In this document: positions 9,401 to 17,947 of the stretch, piece by piece
Position numbering within the stretch: position 1 is the first letter of the stretch
How the letters are laid out: every line of letters starts with the position of its first letter
Notes under the pieces: model-generated
The model's database searches: none
What the model was told of the DNA's origin: nothing
The model's input: only the letters and a program-made list of their open reading frames with translations
Program-made: the position numbers and the translations under genes
Assembly: GCA_016213205.1 (NCBI GenBank)
Contig: JACRAZ010000060.1
Location: 62,001 to 126,000, forward strand
Direction: 5' to 3'
Length of the DNA stretch: 64,000 nucleotides
From: Burkholderiales bacterium
Lineage (GTDB): Bacteria > Pseudomonadota > Gammaproteobacteria > Burkholderiales > Burkholderiaceae_C

Positions 9401-12003
9401 TGCCAGACGCTGCGTTCGGCCGAGACCACGTGCACGAAGAGGTGGCGGCCGATTTCGTCGGACAGCCCGCGGGCGGCCTGGCTGCAGCCTTCGAGCGCGC
9501 TGATCAGCTCGCCATGGCACTGCGCGGCGTCAGCCGTGGCCAGGCGCTCGAGCGACCATGATTCAGGCACCGGCAGGCCAGCGGTGACGCGCTCGGCCCA
9601 GTCGCTGTCGTGCCGCGCCAGCTTGCGCAGGCGGTCGCGCATGGTGCGGGCCACCCAGGCCAGCGAGCGCGGGTTGTCGGTGTCGAACACCAGCAGGTGC
9701 AGCAGCGGCAGCACCTCGCGCCGGGCCTGGAACTGCGCGCGGTAGGTGATCACGCTGTCGAACAGGCCCAGCAACACCGCAAAACCGTCGTCGGCCAGGT
9801 GCACCCCGTGCTCGAAGCCGGTGGCCAGCGCATGGGCCAGCATGTCCAGGCGCTCGATCTGGCGGCCCACCGACATCAGGCGCCAGCCGTCGTCGCGTGT
9901 CATGCGGTCGGTCTGGGCACCGGTGATCGCGGCCAGGTGCGTGGCCGCGCGTGACAACACGCCCAGCACATCGGGCGCCTGCACATGGCCTTCGCCCTCG
10001 GCCTGCACGGCGGCCAGGTGCTGCTCGAAATGGTCGCCCACCTCGTGGATCAGTTTCCAGTGCTCGGGCGACAGGCGCTCGCGCAGCGATTGGGCGCAGT
10101 CGCGCAGCGCACGCAGGTTGTAGCTCACGCTGGTGGTGTCGGCCGCGCGGCCGAGGCCGTGCACCAGCGCGCGCTCGAACAGGCGGGCCGATTGCAGCGG
10201 GGTGGGCACGCCCGGCCCCACCAGGCCATGGAAGCGCGCCATCGCGTCGAAGTAGCGCAGCACCGGCGGGCTGGCATCGGGCATCGCTTCGATCACCACG
10301 CGGGCCAGGCGGGTGGAGTTCTCGGCGCGCTCGGTGTAGCGGCCCAGCCAGAACAGGTTCTCGGCGGCCCGGCTGGACACGGTGCGGTGCCAGCCCTGCA
10401 GCTCGGCGGCCGACAGCGCCTTGGGCAACAGCGAGCTGCGATCCACCGCGCCGCTGGCGATGACCCAGGTGTCCACGCTGGCGCTGCCGCGCTGCATCGA
10501 CAGCAGCGGGTCGTGCATGGCTTCGTCGCGCCCGGCCACGCGCGTCAGCGCGCCGGGCAGCACACGCCAGCCGCCGGTGCCGTCGGCCAGCGCGTAGACC
10601 CGCATCACCGCGGCACGGGGCCAGAGCTGGCCGTCCATCCAGACCGGTGTCTCGCTGGGCTGCTGCGGCTGCAGCAGCGTGTAGGCCGCGGGCTCGGCGT
10701 CGATGCGGGCCACCAGCCGGGCCCGCTCGGCCACGTCCAGGCGCGCCACCACCTGGGCCGCAATGCCGCTGGTGGGGAAGGTGGGCACCACGACGAACTG
10801 GTCCAGCCGCTCGCGCTGCGTGGCCCACACCGAGGCCTCGCCACACCACCAGGTGGTGGGCGCGGGCAGGTGCAGCGGCTCGCCCAGCAGGCGTTCGGCC
10901 ACCGCCGGCCAGAAGGCCGACAGGCCCAGGCTTTCCAGGCAGCCGGCGCCGGGCACGTTGGCCATCACCAGCTCGCCGGCGCGCAGCACCTGCAGCAGCC
11001 CGGGCACGCCCAGCGCCGAATCGGCACGCAGCTCCAGCGGGTCCAGGAACTCGTCGTCCACGCGGCGCAGCATCACGTGCACGCGCTCCAGGCCATGCAG
11101 GGTCTTGAGGTACAGCCGCTTGCCACGTACGGTGAGGTCCGAGCCCTCGACCAGCGTGACCCCCAGGTAGCGCGCCAGGAACACCTGCTCGAAGTAGGTT
11201 TCGTTCAGCGGCCCCGGGGTGAGCAGCACGATGCGCGAGCGCTCGCCGGCGGGGCTGGCGCGCATCAGCCCGTCCAGCAGCGAGCGGAAGGTGGAGGCCA
11301 GGCGCTGCACCCGCAGCCCGGCGAACTGGTCGTAGAGCTGGGGCGCGATGATGAGCCGGTTCTCCAGCAGGTAGCCCAGGCCCGAGGGCGCCTGCAGTCG
11401 CTGCGCCAGCACGGTGAAGCCGCCCGCGGGCGTGCGCGCCAGGTCGAACGCGGCGATGTGCAGGTGCGTGTTGCCGCGCGGCCAGAGCCCGTGCACCGGC
11501 CGCAGGTACTGCGGGTGGGCGAACACCAGCGGCGGCGGCAGCAGCGCATCGTGCAGCAGGGTCTGCGGGCCGTAGATGTCGGCCAGCGTCAGCTCCAGCA
11601 GCTTGGCGCGCTGCTGCACGCCCTGCTCGATGAGGGCCCAGTCGTCGGCGCTGACGATGAAGGGCAGCAGCTCCAGCGGCCAGGGGCGGCTGGCCTCGCC
11701 CTGCTCGGCATAGACGTTGTAGGTGGCGCCATCCTCGCGCACCCGCTGCTGCACACGCAGCCGGCGCGCGCGCAGGTCGGCCCAGCCGTCGGGGCCGAGC
11801 CGGTCGAAGAACTGCCGCCAGTGGGGTGCGAGGTCGTCCACCACGCCGGGGCCGGACAGCTGCGCACGCAGCTCGTCGAACTGGCCCGCGGTGCCACGGT
11901 GGGCCACGGCCGCGGCCAGGGCGGCCGCACCGGCGGCCGCGGCATCGATCAACAGACTGCTTTGCATGCCGCGATCATGCCTGGGCCCGGGCGGCTGCTG
12001 CAT
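9397..12003 (-). CDS. Circularly permuted ATP-grasp-like / alpha-E (DUF403) fusion protein
   Basis: 868-residue two-domain protein. Residues 1-520 match the circularly permuted ATP-grasp (DUF404/407-type) pattern, with LLTPGPLNETYFEQVFLARY, RRVDDEFLDP (313-322), WWCGE (385-389) and PGALTRVA. Residues 545-868 are an alpha-E domain beginning AENLFWLGRYTERAENSTRL, with the conserved ER pair. It is a fused paralogue of the two separate genes upstream. The Lys/Gly-rich loop of the stand-alone copy (KEVHGAGGYGM) is replaced by VVVPTF, and GGGTKDTWV by GSASVDTWV, so nucleotide binding is doubtful. The start at 12003 is supported by a strong GGGGGAGGG four bases upstream. It lies 18 bases after the DUF2126 gene. 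Confidence 0.9.
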   Translation of the reverse strand: MQQPPGPRHDRGMQSSLLIDAAAAGAAALAAAVAHRGTAGQFDELRAQLSGPGVVDDLAPHWRQFFDRLGPDGWADLRARRLRVQQRVREDGATYNVYAEQGEASRPWPLELLPFIVSADDWALIEQGVQQRAKLLELTLADIYGPQTLLHDALLPPPLVFAHPQYLRPVHGLWPRGNTHLHIAAFDLARTPAGGFTVLAQRLQAPSGLGYLLENRLIIAPQLYDQFAGLRVQRLASTFRSLLDGLMRASPAGERSRIVLLTPGPLNETYFEQVFLARYLGVTLVEGSDLTVRGKRLYLKTLHGLERVHVMLRRVDDEFLDPLELRADSALGVPGLLQVLRAGELVMANVPGAGCLESLGLSAFWPAVAERLLGEPLHLPAPTTWWCGEASVWATQRERLDQFVVVPTFPTSGIAAQVVARLDVAERARLVARIDAEPAAYTLLQPQQPSETPVWMDGQLWPRAAVMRVYALADGTGGWRVLPGALTRVAGRDEAMHDPLLSMQRGSASVDTWVIASGAVDRSSLLPKALSAAELQGWHRTVSSRAAENLFWLGRYTERAENSTRLARVVIEAMPDASPPVLRYFDAMARFHGLVGPGVPTPLQSARLFERALVHGLGRAADTTSVSYNLRALRDCAQSLRERLSPEHWKLIHEVGDHFEQHLAAVQAEGEGHVQAPDVLGVLSRAATHLAAITGAQTDRMTRDDGWRLMSVGRQIERLDMLAHALATGFEHGVHLADDGFAVLLGLFDSVITYRAQFQARREVLPLLHLLVFDTDNPRSLAWVARTMRDRLRKLARHDSDWAERVTAGLPVPESWSLERLATADAAQCHGELISALEGCSQAARGLSDEIGRHLFVHVVSAERSVWQ

Positions 12004-12021
12004 CGGGCCCTCCCCCTTGAA

Positions 12022-15000
12022 TCAGCGTGCGGTGCGCAGGTCGAGCGTGAACGGGAACTCCAGGCTGCGCTCGGGCGATGTCACCTGCATGCGGCCCGGC
12101 GTGTGGCCGATCGTGAAGAAGCGCGCCAGGCGGCGGCTCTCGGCCTCGTAGGCGTTGACCGGGAAGGTGGCGTAGTTGCGCCCGCCCGGATGGGCCACGT
12201 GGTACTGGCAGCCGCCGAGCGAGCGCTGCATCCAGCGGTCGACCAGGTCGATCGTGAGCGGCGCGTGCGAGGGGATCGTGGGGTGCAGCGACGACGGTGC
12301 GGTCCAGGCCCGGTAGCGCACGCCGCACACGTATTCACCCACCCGCCCAGTGGGCTGCAACGGCACGGCCACGCCGTTGACCGTGAGCACGTGCCGCGGG
12401 TCCACCAGGCCGGTGGCGCGCAGCTCCAGCCGCTCGAGCGAGGAGTCGACGTAGCGCACCGTGGTGCCCTGCGCGCCCTCCTCGCCCATCACATGCCAGG
12501 GCTCGAGCGCATTGCGCAGCACCAGGTGCACGCCGCGGGCGCTCATCTCGCCCACCTTCGGGAAGCGGAACTCGAAATGCGGCGCGAACCACTCGGCCTG
12601 GAAGGGGTAGCCGGCCAGGCCCATGTCCTCGATCACGTCCTCCAGGTCCATCCAGACGAAGCTGGGCAGCAGGAAGCGATCGTGCAGCTCGGTGCCCCAG
12701 CGCACCAGCTCGGCGCGGTAGGGCTCGTGCCAGAAGCGGGCCACCAGCGCGCGCAGCAGCAGCTGCTGCACCACGCTCATGCGGGCATGCGGCGGCATCT
12801 CGAAGGCGCGCAGCTCCAGCAGGCCCAGGCGGCCGGTGGCCGAGTCGGGCGAGTAGAGCTTGTCGATGCAGAACTCGCTGCGGTGGGTGTTGCCGGTGAC
12901 GTCGATCAGGATGTTGCGCAGCGTGCGGTCCACGATCCACGGCGGCATCGCCTCGCCGTAGACGGCCTTGCTGCGCTCGATCTCGGCCAGCGCGATCTCC
13001 AGCTCGTAGAGCTGGTCGTTGCGCGCCTCGTCCACCCGCGGGGCCTGGCTGGTGGGGCCGATGAAGAGGCCCGAGAACAGGTAGCTCAGCGCCGGGTGGT
13101 TGTGCCAGTAGGCCAGCAGCGAGGCCAGCAGGTCGGGCCGGCGCAGGAAGGGCGAATCGGCCGGCGTGGCGCCGCCCAGCACGAAGTGGTTGCCGCCGCC
13201 GGTGCCGGTGTGGCGCCCGTCGAGCATGAACTTCTCGGTGGACAGGCGGGATTGCCAGGCGGCGTCGTACAGGAACTCGGTGTGCTCGACCAGTTCCTTC
13301 CAGTCGTGTGCGGGGTGGATGTTGACCTCGATGACGCCCGGATCGGGTGTCACCTGCAGCACCTTCAGGCGCGGGTCGCGCGGCGGCGGGTAGCCCTCGA
13401 GCACGATCTTCACGCCTTGCGCGGCCGCGGTGGCCTCCACCGCCGCCAGCAGGGCGAGGTAGTCCTCCAGCTGCTGCAGCGGCGGCATGAAGACATAGAG
13501 CACCCCGCTGGGTGAACCCTGCGCCTCGGCCTTGGGGCCGTTGGCGCGGCGCGGGTCGCGCACCTCCACCACCAGCGCGGTGCGGGTGATCCAGTGGGCG
13601 GATTCGGCACGCTGCGGGGCACGTTGCAGGTCGGTGCCCGGGGTGGGCCAGGGCTGCCCGGCACCCCCTTCGGTGCCACTGCCGCCGAGGCCGGCGCTGC
13701 CGTCTGCGCCGCCGCCCGGGGCCAGGGCGTCGGCGGGGCCGGTGCCCCCGCCCTCCCACAGCGGCTGCTGCACCGCCACCATGCCGCCCTCGGCAAAACC
13801 GCCGCCGATCACGTGCGCGGCGTACTGCGATCGCAGCGTCGCGGCCGCGGGCAGTTGGCCCCGCGGCGCAAACGGGTCGGCCTCGACGTGGTACGGGTAG
13901 TCGGTGCTCTTCACCCAGGGCAGTGAATCGAGCGGCAGGCGATAGCCCATCGGCGAATCACCCGGGAACAGGTACATGCGCTCGTCGCGGAAGAACCAGG
14001 GGCCACTCACCCAGCGCGGGCCGGCGAGGCCGGGGCCATGCTCGGGCCGGATCGGCAGCGCGTAACCCACCTCGGCCTGCAGGCCCTGGCTGAACACGCG
14101 GCGCAGGCGGATGCGCTCGATCTCGTCCTCGAGCTTAGCGTCGAAGGGGTCCACGTTCACCGGCAGCCGGCGTTCGCGCCACAGGTAGTACCAGGTGTCC
14201 TCGTAGCCGGTCTGCACATGGTCGGCGGTGACACCCAGGCGCTGCGTCAGGCCCAGCATGAAGGCCTTCGCATCGGCCGCGGTGTAGGCGTGGTGGTCGC
14301 GCTCGTCGGCAAACAGCGAGGGGTCGTGCCAGCAGGGCTGGCCATCGGCGCGCCAGCAGATGCTCAACGCCCAGCGGGGCAGTTGCTCGCCCGGGTACCA
14401 CTTGCCCTGGCCGAAGTGCAGGAAGCCGCCGACACCGTAGTGCGCCCGCAGCCGCTGCACCAGGTCCTGCGCCACCATGCGCTTGGTGGGGCCCAGTGCA
14501 TCGGTGTTCCATTCGGCGCCGTCGCGGTCGTCCACCGACACGAAGGTGGGCTCGCCGCCCATCGTGAGCCGCACGTCGCCGGCCACGAGCTGTTCGTCCA
14601 CCGCATCGCCGAGTGCCAGCACCTCGCCCCACTGGGCGTCGGTGTAGGGCTGCGTGACGCGGGGCGATTCCCAGATGCGGGTGATCGCCATCGTGTGGCC
14701 GAAGCTCACCTCGCATTCGTCCACCGCGCCACTGACAGGCGCCGCGCTGGAAGGCTGCGGCGTGCAGGCCAGCGGGATGTGGCCCTCGCCGGCCAGCAGG
14801 CCCGAGGTGGGGTCGAAGCCGATCCAGCCCGCGCCGGGCAGGTACACCTCGCACCAGGCGTGCAGGTCGGTGAAATCGACCTCGGTGCCGCTGGGGCCGT
14901 CCAGTGCCTTCACGTCGGGCTTCAGCTGGATCAGGTAGCCCGAGACGAAGCGCGCGGCCAGCCCCAGGTGGCGCAGCGCCTGCACCATCAACCAGCCGGT

Positions 15001-15546
15001 GTCGCGGCAGGAGCCGCTGGCGTTGACCAGCGTCTCTTCGGGCGTCTGCACGCCCGGCTCCAGGCGGATCAGGTAGCGGATGTCGTGCTGCAGGCGCTGG
15101 TTCAGGCCAACCAGGAAATCGATCGTGCGCTTCGGGCTGCGGTCGATGCTGTCGATGAAGGCCTGGAAGGCAGGTGTGGCCGCGTCCTTCACCAGGTAGG
15201 GCGCCAGTTCCTTCTGCAGGGCCTCGTCGTAGGCGAACGGGAACTCCTCGGCCCCCGGCTCGAGGAAGAAGTCGAACGGGTTGTAGACCGACATCTCGGC
15301 CACCAGATCGACCGTGACGCGGAACTCGGTGGTGGGATCCGGGAACACCAGGCGTGCCAGGTAGTTCGCGAACGGGTCCTGCTGCCAGTTGATGAAGTGG
15401 CCCTCGGGCTCGATCTTCAGCGAGTAGCTCAGGATGTGGGTGCGGCAGTGCGGTGCCGGACGCAGGCGCACGATCTGCGGGGACAGGCCCACGCGGCGGT
15501 CGTACTTGTAGTGCGTGACGTGGTTCAGCGCGACGTGAATGCTCAT
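12022..15546 (-). CDS. Transglutaminase-DUF2126 protein (putative amidoligase)
   Basis: 1174 residues. The N-terminal transglutaminase region (1-260) has C180 ([10 protein letters not shown]), H229 ([10 protein letters not shown]) and D245 (GFDPTSG), so the triad is complete. The rest is DUF2126, a putative amidoligase region, with strongly conserved blocks such as [51 protein letters not shown] and [15 protein letters not shown] Gly-rich segment (about 598-630) sits mid-protein as a flexible linker. Soluble, no signal peptide. Start at 15546 overlaps the alpha-E stop (ATGA). In the proposed pathway this protein may both form and break amide bonds. Full-length for the family; function unproved. 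Confidence 0.93.
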   Translation of the reverse strand: MSIHVALNHVTHYKYDRRVGLSPQIVRLRPAPHCRTHILSYSLKIEPEGHFINWQQDPFANYLARLVFPDPTTEFRVTVDLVAEMSVYNPFDFFLEPGAEEFPFAYDEALQKELAPYLVKDAATPAFQAFIDSIDRSPKRTIDFLVGLNQRLQHDIRYLIRLEPGVQTPEETLVNASGSCRDTGWLMVQALRHLGLAARFVSGYLIQLKPDVKALDGPSGTEVDFTDLHAWCEVYLPGAGWIGFDPTSGLLAGEGHIPLACTPQPSSAAPVSGAVDECEVSFGHTMAITRIWESPRVTQPYTDAQWGEVLALGDAVDEQLVAGDVRLTMGGEPTFVSVDDRDGAEWNTDALGPTKRMVAQDLVQRLRAHYGVGGFLHFGQGKWYPGEQLPRWALSICWRADGQPCWHDPSLFADERDHHAYTAADAKAFMLGLTQRLGVTADHVQTGYEDTWYYLWRERRLPVNVDPFDAKLEDEIERIRLRRVFSQGLQAEVGYALPIRPEHGPGLAGPRWVSGPWFFRDERMYLFPGDSPMGYRLPLDSLPWVKSTDYPYHVEADPFAPRGQLPAAATLRSQYAAHVIGGGFAEGGMVAVQQPLWEGGGTGPADALAPGGGADGSAGLGGSGTEGGAGQPWPTPGTDLQRAPQRAESAHWITRTALVVEVRDPRRANGPKAEAQGSPSGVLYVFMPPLQQLEDYLALLAAVEATAAAQGVKIVLEGYPPPRDPRLKVLQVTPDPGVIEVNIHPAHDWKELVEHTEFLYDAAWQSRLSTEKFMLDGRHTGTGGGNHFVLGGATPADSPFLRRPDLLASLLAYWHNHPALSYLFSGLFIGPTSQAPRVDEARNDQLYELEIALAEIERSKAVYGEAMPPWIVDRTLRNILIDVTGNTHRSEFCIDKLYSPDSATGRLGLLELRAFEMPPHARMSVVQQLLLRALVARFWHEPYRAELVRWGTELHDRFLLPSFVWMDLEDVIEDMGLAGYPFQAEWFAPHFEFRFPKVGEMSARGVHLVLRNALEPWHVMGEEGAQGTTVRYVDSSLERLELRATGLVDPRHVLTVNGVAVPLQPTGRVGEYVCGVRYRAWTAPSSLHPTIPSHAPLTIDLVDRWMQRSLGGCQYHVAHPGGRNYATFPVNAYEAESRRLARFFTIGHTPGRMQVTSPERSLEFPFTLDLRTAR

Positions 15547-16499
15547 GCTGGCACCAGGAAGTCGCGGCTGATGCCGGCGCCGATGTCGTTCACCCGGTCG
15601 AGGAACTGGGTCAGGAACGCATGCAGCCCGGTGGCCAGGATCTCGTCGATGCGGCCGAACTGCAGGTCGCTGCGCAGGCGCCCGGCCCGGCGCTGGGTTT
15701 CACTGCTCTCGTCGTTGGCCACGTGCTTGAGGTTCAGCACCACCTCGTTCATGCAGGCCGCCAGCGAGCGCGGCATGTCCGGCCGCAGGATCAGCAGTTC
15801 GGCCACCTTGTCCGGCCGGATCACGTTGCGGTAGACCTTGCGGTAGATCTCGAAGCCGGACACCGAGCGCAGGATCGCTGACCAGTGGTAGAAGTCCACC
15901 TCCGGTGCGTCGTCATCGCCCCAGGTGCCGAAATAGTCGCCCGCCAGCGCATGGAACTTCACGTCCAGCAGCCGCGCGGTGTTGTCGGCCCGCTCCAGGA
16001 AGGTGCCGATGCGGATGAAGTGCAGCGCCTCGTCCTGCAGCATGGTGCCCACGGACACCCCGCGCGAGAGGTGCGAGCGGAACTTCACCCACTCGAACAG
16101 CGCCGCGGGGTCGCGCTCGAACAAGCCGTCGCGCAGCATGCGGTTGAACTCGAGCCAGGTCTGGTTGGTGGTTTCCCACAACTCGGTGGTCAGCGTGCCC
16201 CGCACCGCGCGCGCGTTCTCGCGGGCCGCGCCGAGGCACGACAGGATGCTGGAGGGGTTGCTTGCGTCGCGCACCATGAAGTGCATGACGCTCTTGGCGT
16301 TCACCGTGTCGTGGCGGCGGTGGAAGGCCTCGGTGAGCTCCGAGATGCCCAGCATGCCCTCCCATCCCTGCTCGGAGCGGTCGGCCGATTGCGGCAGCAG
16401 CGAGGTCTGGTAGTTCACGTCCAGCATGCGCGCGGTGTTCTCCGCGCGCTCCATGTAGCGCGACATCCAGAACAGGTGGTCAGCGGTTCTTGACAGCAT
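15543..16499 (-). CDS. Alpha-E domain protein (DUF403)
   Basis: 318-residue all-helical protein consisting of a single alpha-E domain, defined by conserved Glu-Arg motifs. Two ER-containing repeats are visible: DHLFWMSRYMERAENTARML at the N-terminus (residues 7-26) and IRIGTFLERADNTARLLDVK in the middle. Alpha-E proteins occur almost only beside circularly permuted ATP-grasp and transglutaminase genes, and a supporting or substrate-positioning role has been predicted; no activity is known to me. The start at 16499 is chosen for its GAAGGAAGG ribosome-binding site and its match to the alpha-E part of the fusion protein. The stop overlaps the DUF2126 start. It lies 11 bases after the ATP-grasp gene. 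Confidence 0.93.
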   Translation of the reverse strand: MLSRTADHLFWMSRYMERAENTARMLDVNYQTSLLPQSADRSEQGWEGMLGISELTEAFHRRHDTVNAKSVMHFMVRDASNPSSILSCLGAARENARAVRGTLTTELWETTNQTWLEFNRMLRDGLFERDPAALFEWVKFRSHLSRGVSVGTMLQDEALHFIRIGTFLERADNTARLLDVKFHALAGDYFGTWGDDDAPEVDFYHWSAILRSVSGFEIYRKVYRNVIRPDKVAELLILRPDMPRSLAACMNEVVLNLKHVANDESSETQRRAGRLRSDLQFGRIDEILATGLHAFLTQFLDRVNDIGAGISRDFLVPA

Positions 16500-16510
16500 G
16501 TTGCCTTCCT

Positions 16511-17947
16511 TCAGCCTTCCAGGACCCAGGTGTCCTTGGTACCACCACCCTGCGACGAATTGACGACCAGCGAGCCCTCCTTCAGCGCCACCCGCGTGAG
16601 GCCGCCGGGCACCATCTGCACGCTGCGGCCCGACAGCACGAAGGGCCGCAGGTCGATGTGGCGCGGGGCGATGCCTTGCTCCACGAAGGTGGGGCAGGTG
16701 GACAGCGACAGCGTGGGCTGCGCGATGTAGTTGGTGGGGTTGTCGATCAGCTGGCCGCGGAACGCGGCGATCTCGGCCTGGGTGGCCGCCGGCCCCACCA
16801 GCATGCCGTAGCCGCCGGCGCCGTGCACCTCCTTCACCACCAGCTCGGGCAGGTGGTCCAGCACGTACTTCAGGTCGTCGGGCTCGCGGCACAGGTAGGT
16901 GGGCACGTTCTGCAGGATCGGTTTCTCGCCGAGGTAGAACTCGATCATCTTCGGCACGTAGGGGTAGATCGATTTGTCGTCCGCCACGCCGGTGCCGATG
17001 GCATTGCACAGCGTGATGTTGCCGCGCCGGTACACGTCCAGCAGGCCGGCGCAGCCCAGCGTGGAATCAGGCCGGAAGGCCTCGGGGTCGAGAAAGTCGT
17101 CGTCGACGCGGCGGTAGATCACGTCCACCCGCCGCGGGCCCTGGGTGGTGCGCATGTAGACGAACCCGTCCTTCACGAAGAGGTCCTGGCCCTCCACCAG
17201 CTCCACCCCCATCTGCTGCGCCAGGAAGGCGTGCTCGAAGTAGGCGCTGTTGTACATGCCGGGCGTGAGCACCACCACGGTGGGTTCGTTCACCGAGGCG
17301 GGCGCCACGTCACGCAGGGTTTCGAGCAGCAGGTCCGGGTAGTGGGCCACCGGGGCCACGCGGTGCTGCGCGAACAGCTCGGGGAACAGGCGCATCATCA
17401 TCTTGCGGTTCTCGAGCATGTAGCTCACGCCCGAGGGCACGCGCAGGTTGTCCTCCAGCACGTAGTAGGTGCCGCTGCCATCGGGCTGCGCGGCGCGCAC
17501 GATGTCGATGCCGGCAATGTGCGAGTAGATGCCGCCGGGCAGGTCCACGCCCATCATCTCGGGCCGGAACTGCGTGTTGTTCAGCACCTGTTCGGCCGGG
17601 ATCACGCCGGCCTTCAGGATGGCCTGCTCGTGGTAGACATCGTGCAGGAAGCGGTTCAACGCGTTCACGCGCTGCTCCAGGCCGGCCTGCATGTGCTGCC
17701 ATTCGTCGGCCGGGATGATGCGCGGGATCAGGTCGAAGGGGATCAGGCGCTCGGTGCCGGAGCCGTCCTCGTCCTTGGCGCCGTAGACCGCGAAGGTGAT
17801 GCCCACGCGGCGGAAGATCATCTCGGCCTCTTCGCGCCGGGCCGCCATCAGCTCCGGCGGCTGGCGGTCCAGCCAGCGCTGGAAGCCTTGGTAGTGCGCC
17901 CGCACGGCGGTGGGGCCGGCCTGCATCTCATCGAATCTGGGGGTCAT
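16511..17947 (-). CDS. Circularly permuted ATP-grasp protein (DUF404/DUF407)
   Basis: 478-residue predicted ATP-dependent carboxylate-amine ligase with permuted ATP-grasp topology. Motifs: LEDNLRVPSGVSYMLENR (164-181), VVLTPGMYNSAYFEHAFLAQ (225-244), YRRVDDDFLDP (278-288), VVKEVHGAGGYGM (370-382, candidate nucleotide-binding Lys and Gly loop), HIDLRPF (430-436) and GGGTKDTWVLEG at the C-terminus (467-478). All candidate catalytic motifs are intact, unlike the fused paralogue. Start MTPRFDEM at 17947, with GGAG 12-15 bases upstream. The ATG lies inside the end of comEC (20-base overlap), so it may depend on comEC translation. First gene of the five-gene cassette; family members are predicted to make short peptides. 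Confidence 0.93.
   Translation of the reverse strand: MTPRFDEMQAGPTAVRAHYQGFQRWLDRQPPELMAARREEAEMIFRRVGITFAVYGAKDEDGSGTERLIPFDLIPRIIPADEWQHMQAGLEQRVNALNRFLHDVYHEQAILKAGVIPAEQVLNNTQFRPEMMGVDLPGGIYSHIAGIDIVRAAQPDGSGTYYVLEDNLRVPSGVSYMLENRKMMMRLFPELFAQHRVAPVAHYPDLLLETLRDVAPASVNEPTVVVLTPGMYNSAYFEHAFLAQQMGVELVEGQDLFVKDGFVYMRTTQGPRRVDVIYRRVDDDFLDPEAFRPDSTLGCAGLLDVYRRGNITLCNAIGTGVADDKSIYPYVPKMIEFYLGEKPILQNVPTYLCREPDDLKYVLDHLPELVVKEVHGAGGYGMLVGPAATQAEIAAFRGQLIDNPTNYIAQPTLSLSTCPTFVEQGIAPRHIDLRPFVLSGRSVQMVPGGLTRVALKEGSLVVNSSQGGGTKDTWVLEG

Noticed and set aside
9985..13515. A 1176-codon plus-strand frame across the ATP-grasp/alpha-E region
   Set aside because: Composition is typical of a shadow frame (His, Gln, Arg, Ala repeats) and the minus strand encodes clear protein families.
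13626..13752. Gly-rich low-complexity stretch in the DUF2126 protein considered as a frameshift or assembly error
   Set aside because: Conserved DUF2126 blocks on both sides are in the same frame, so it is a linker within one gene.
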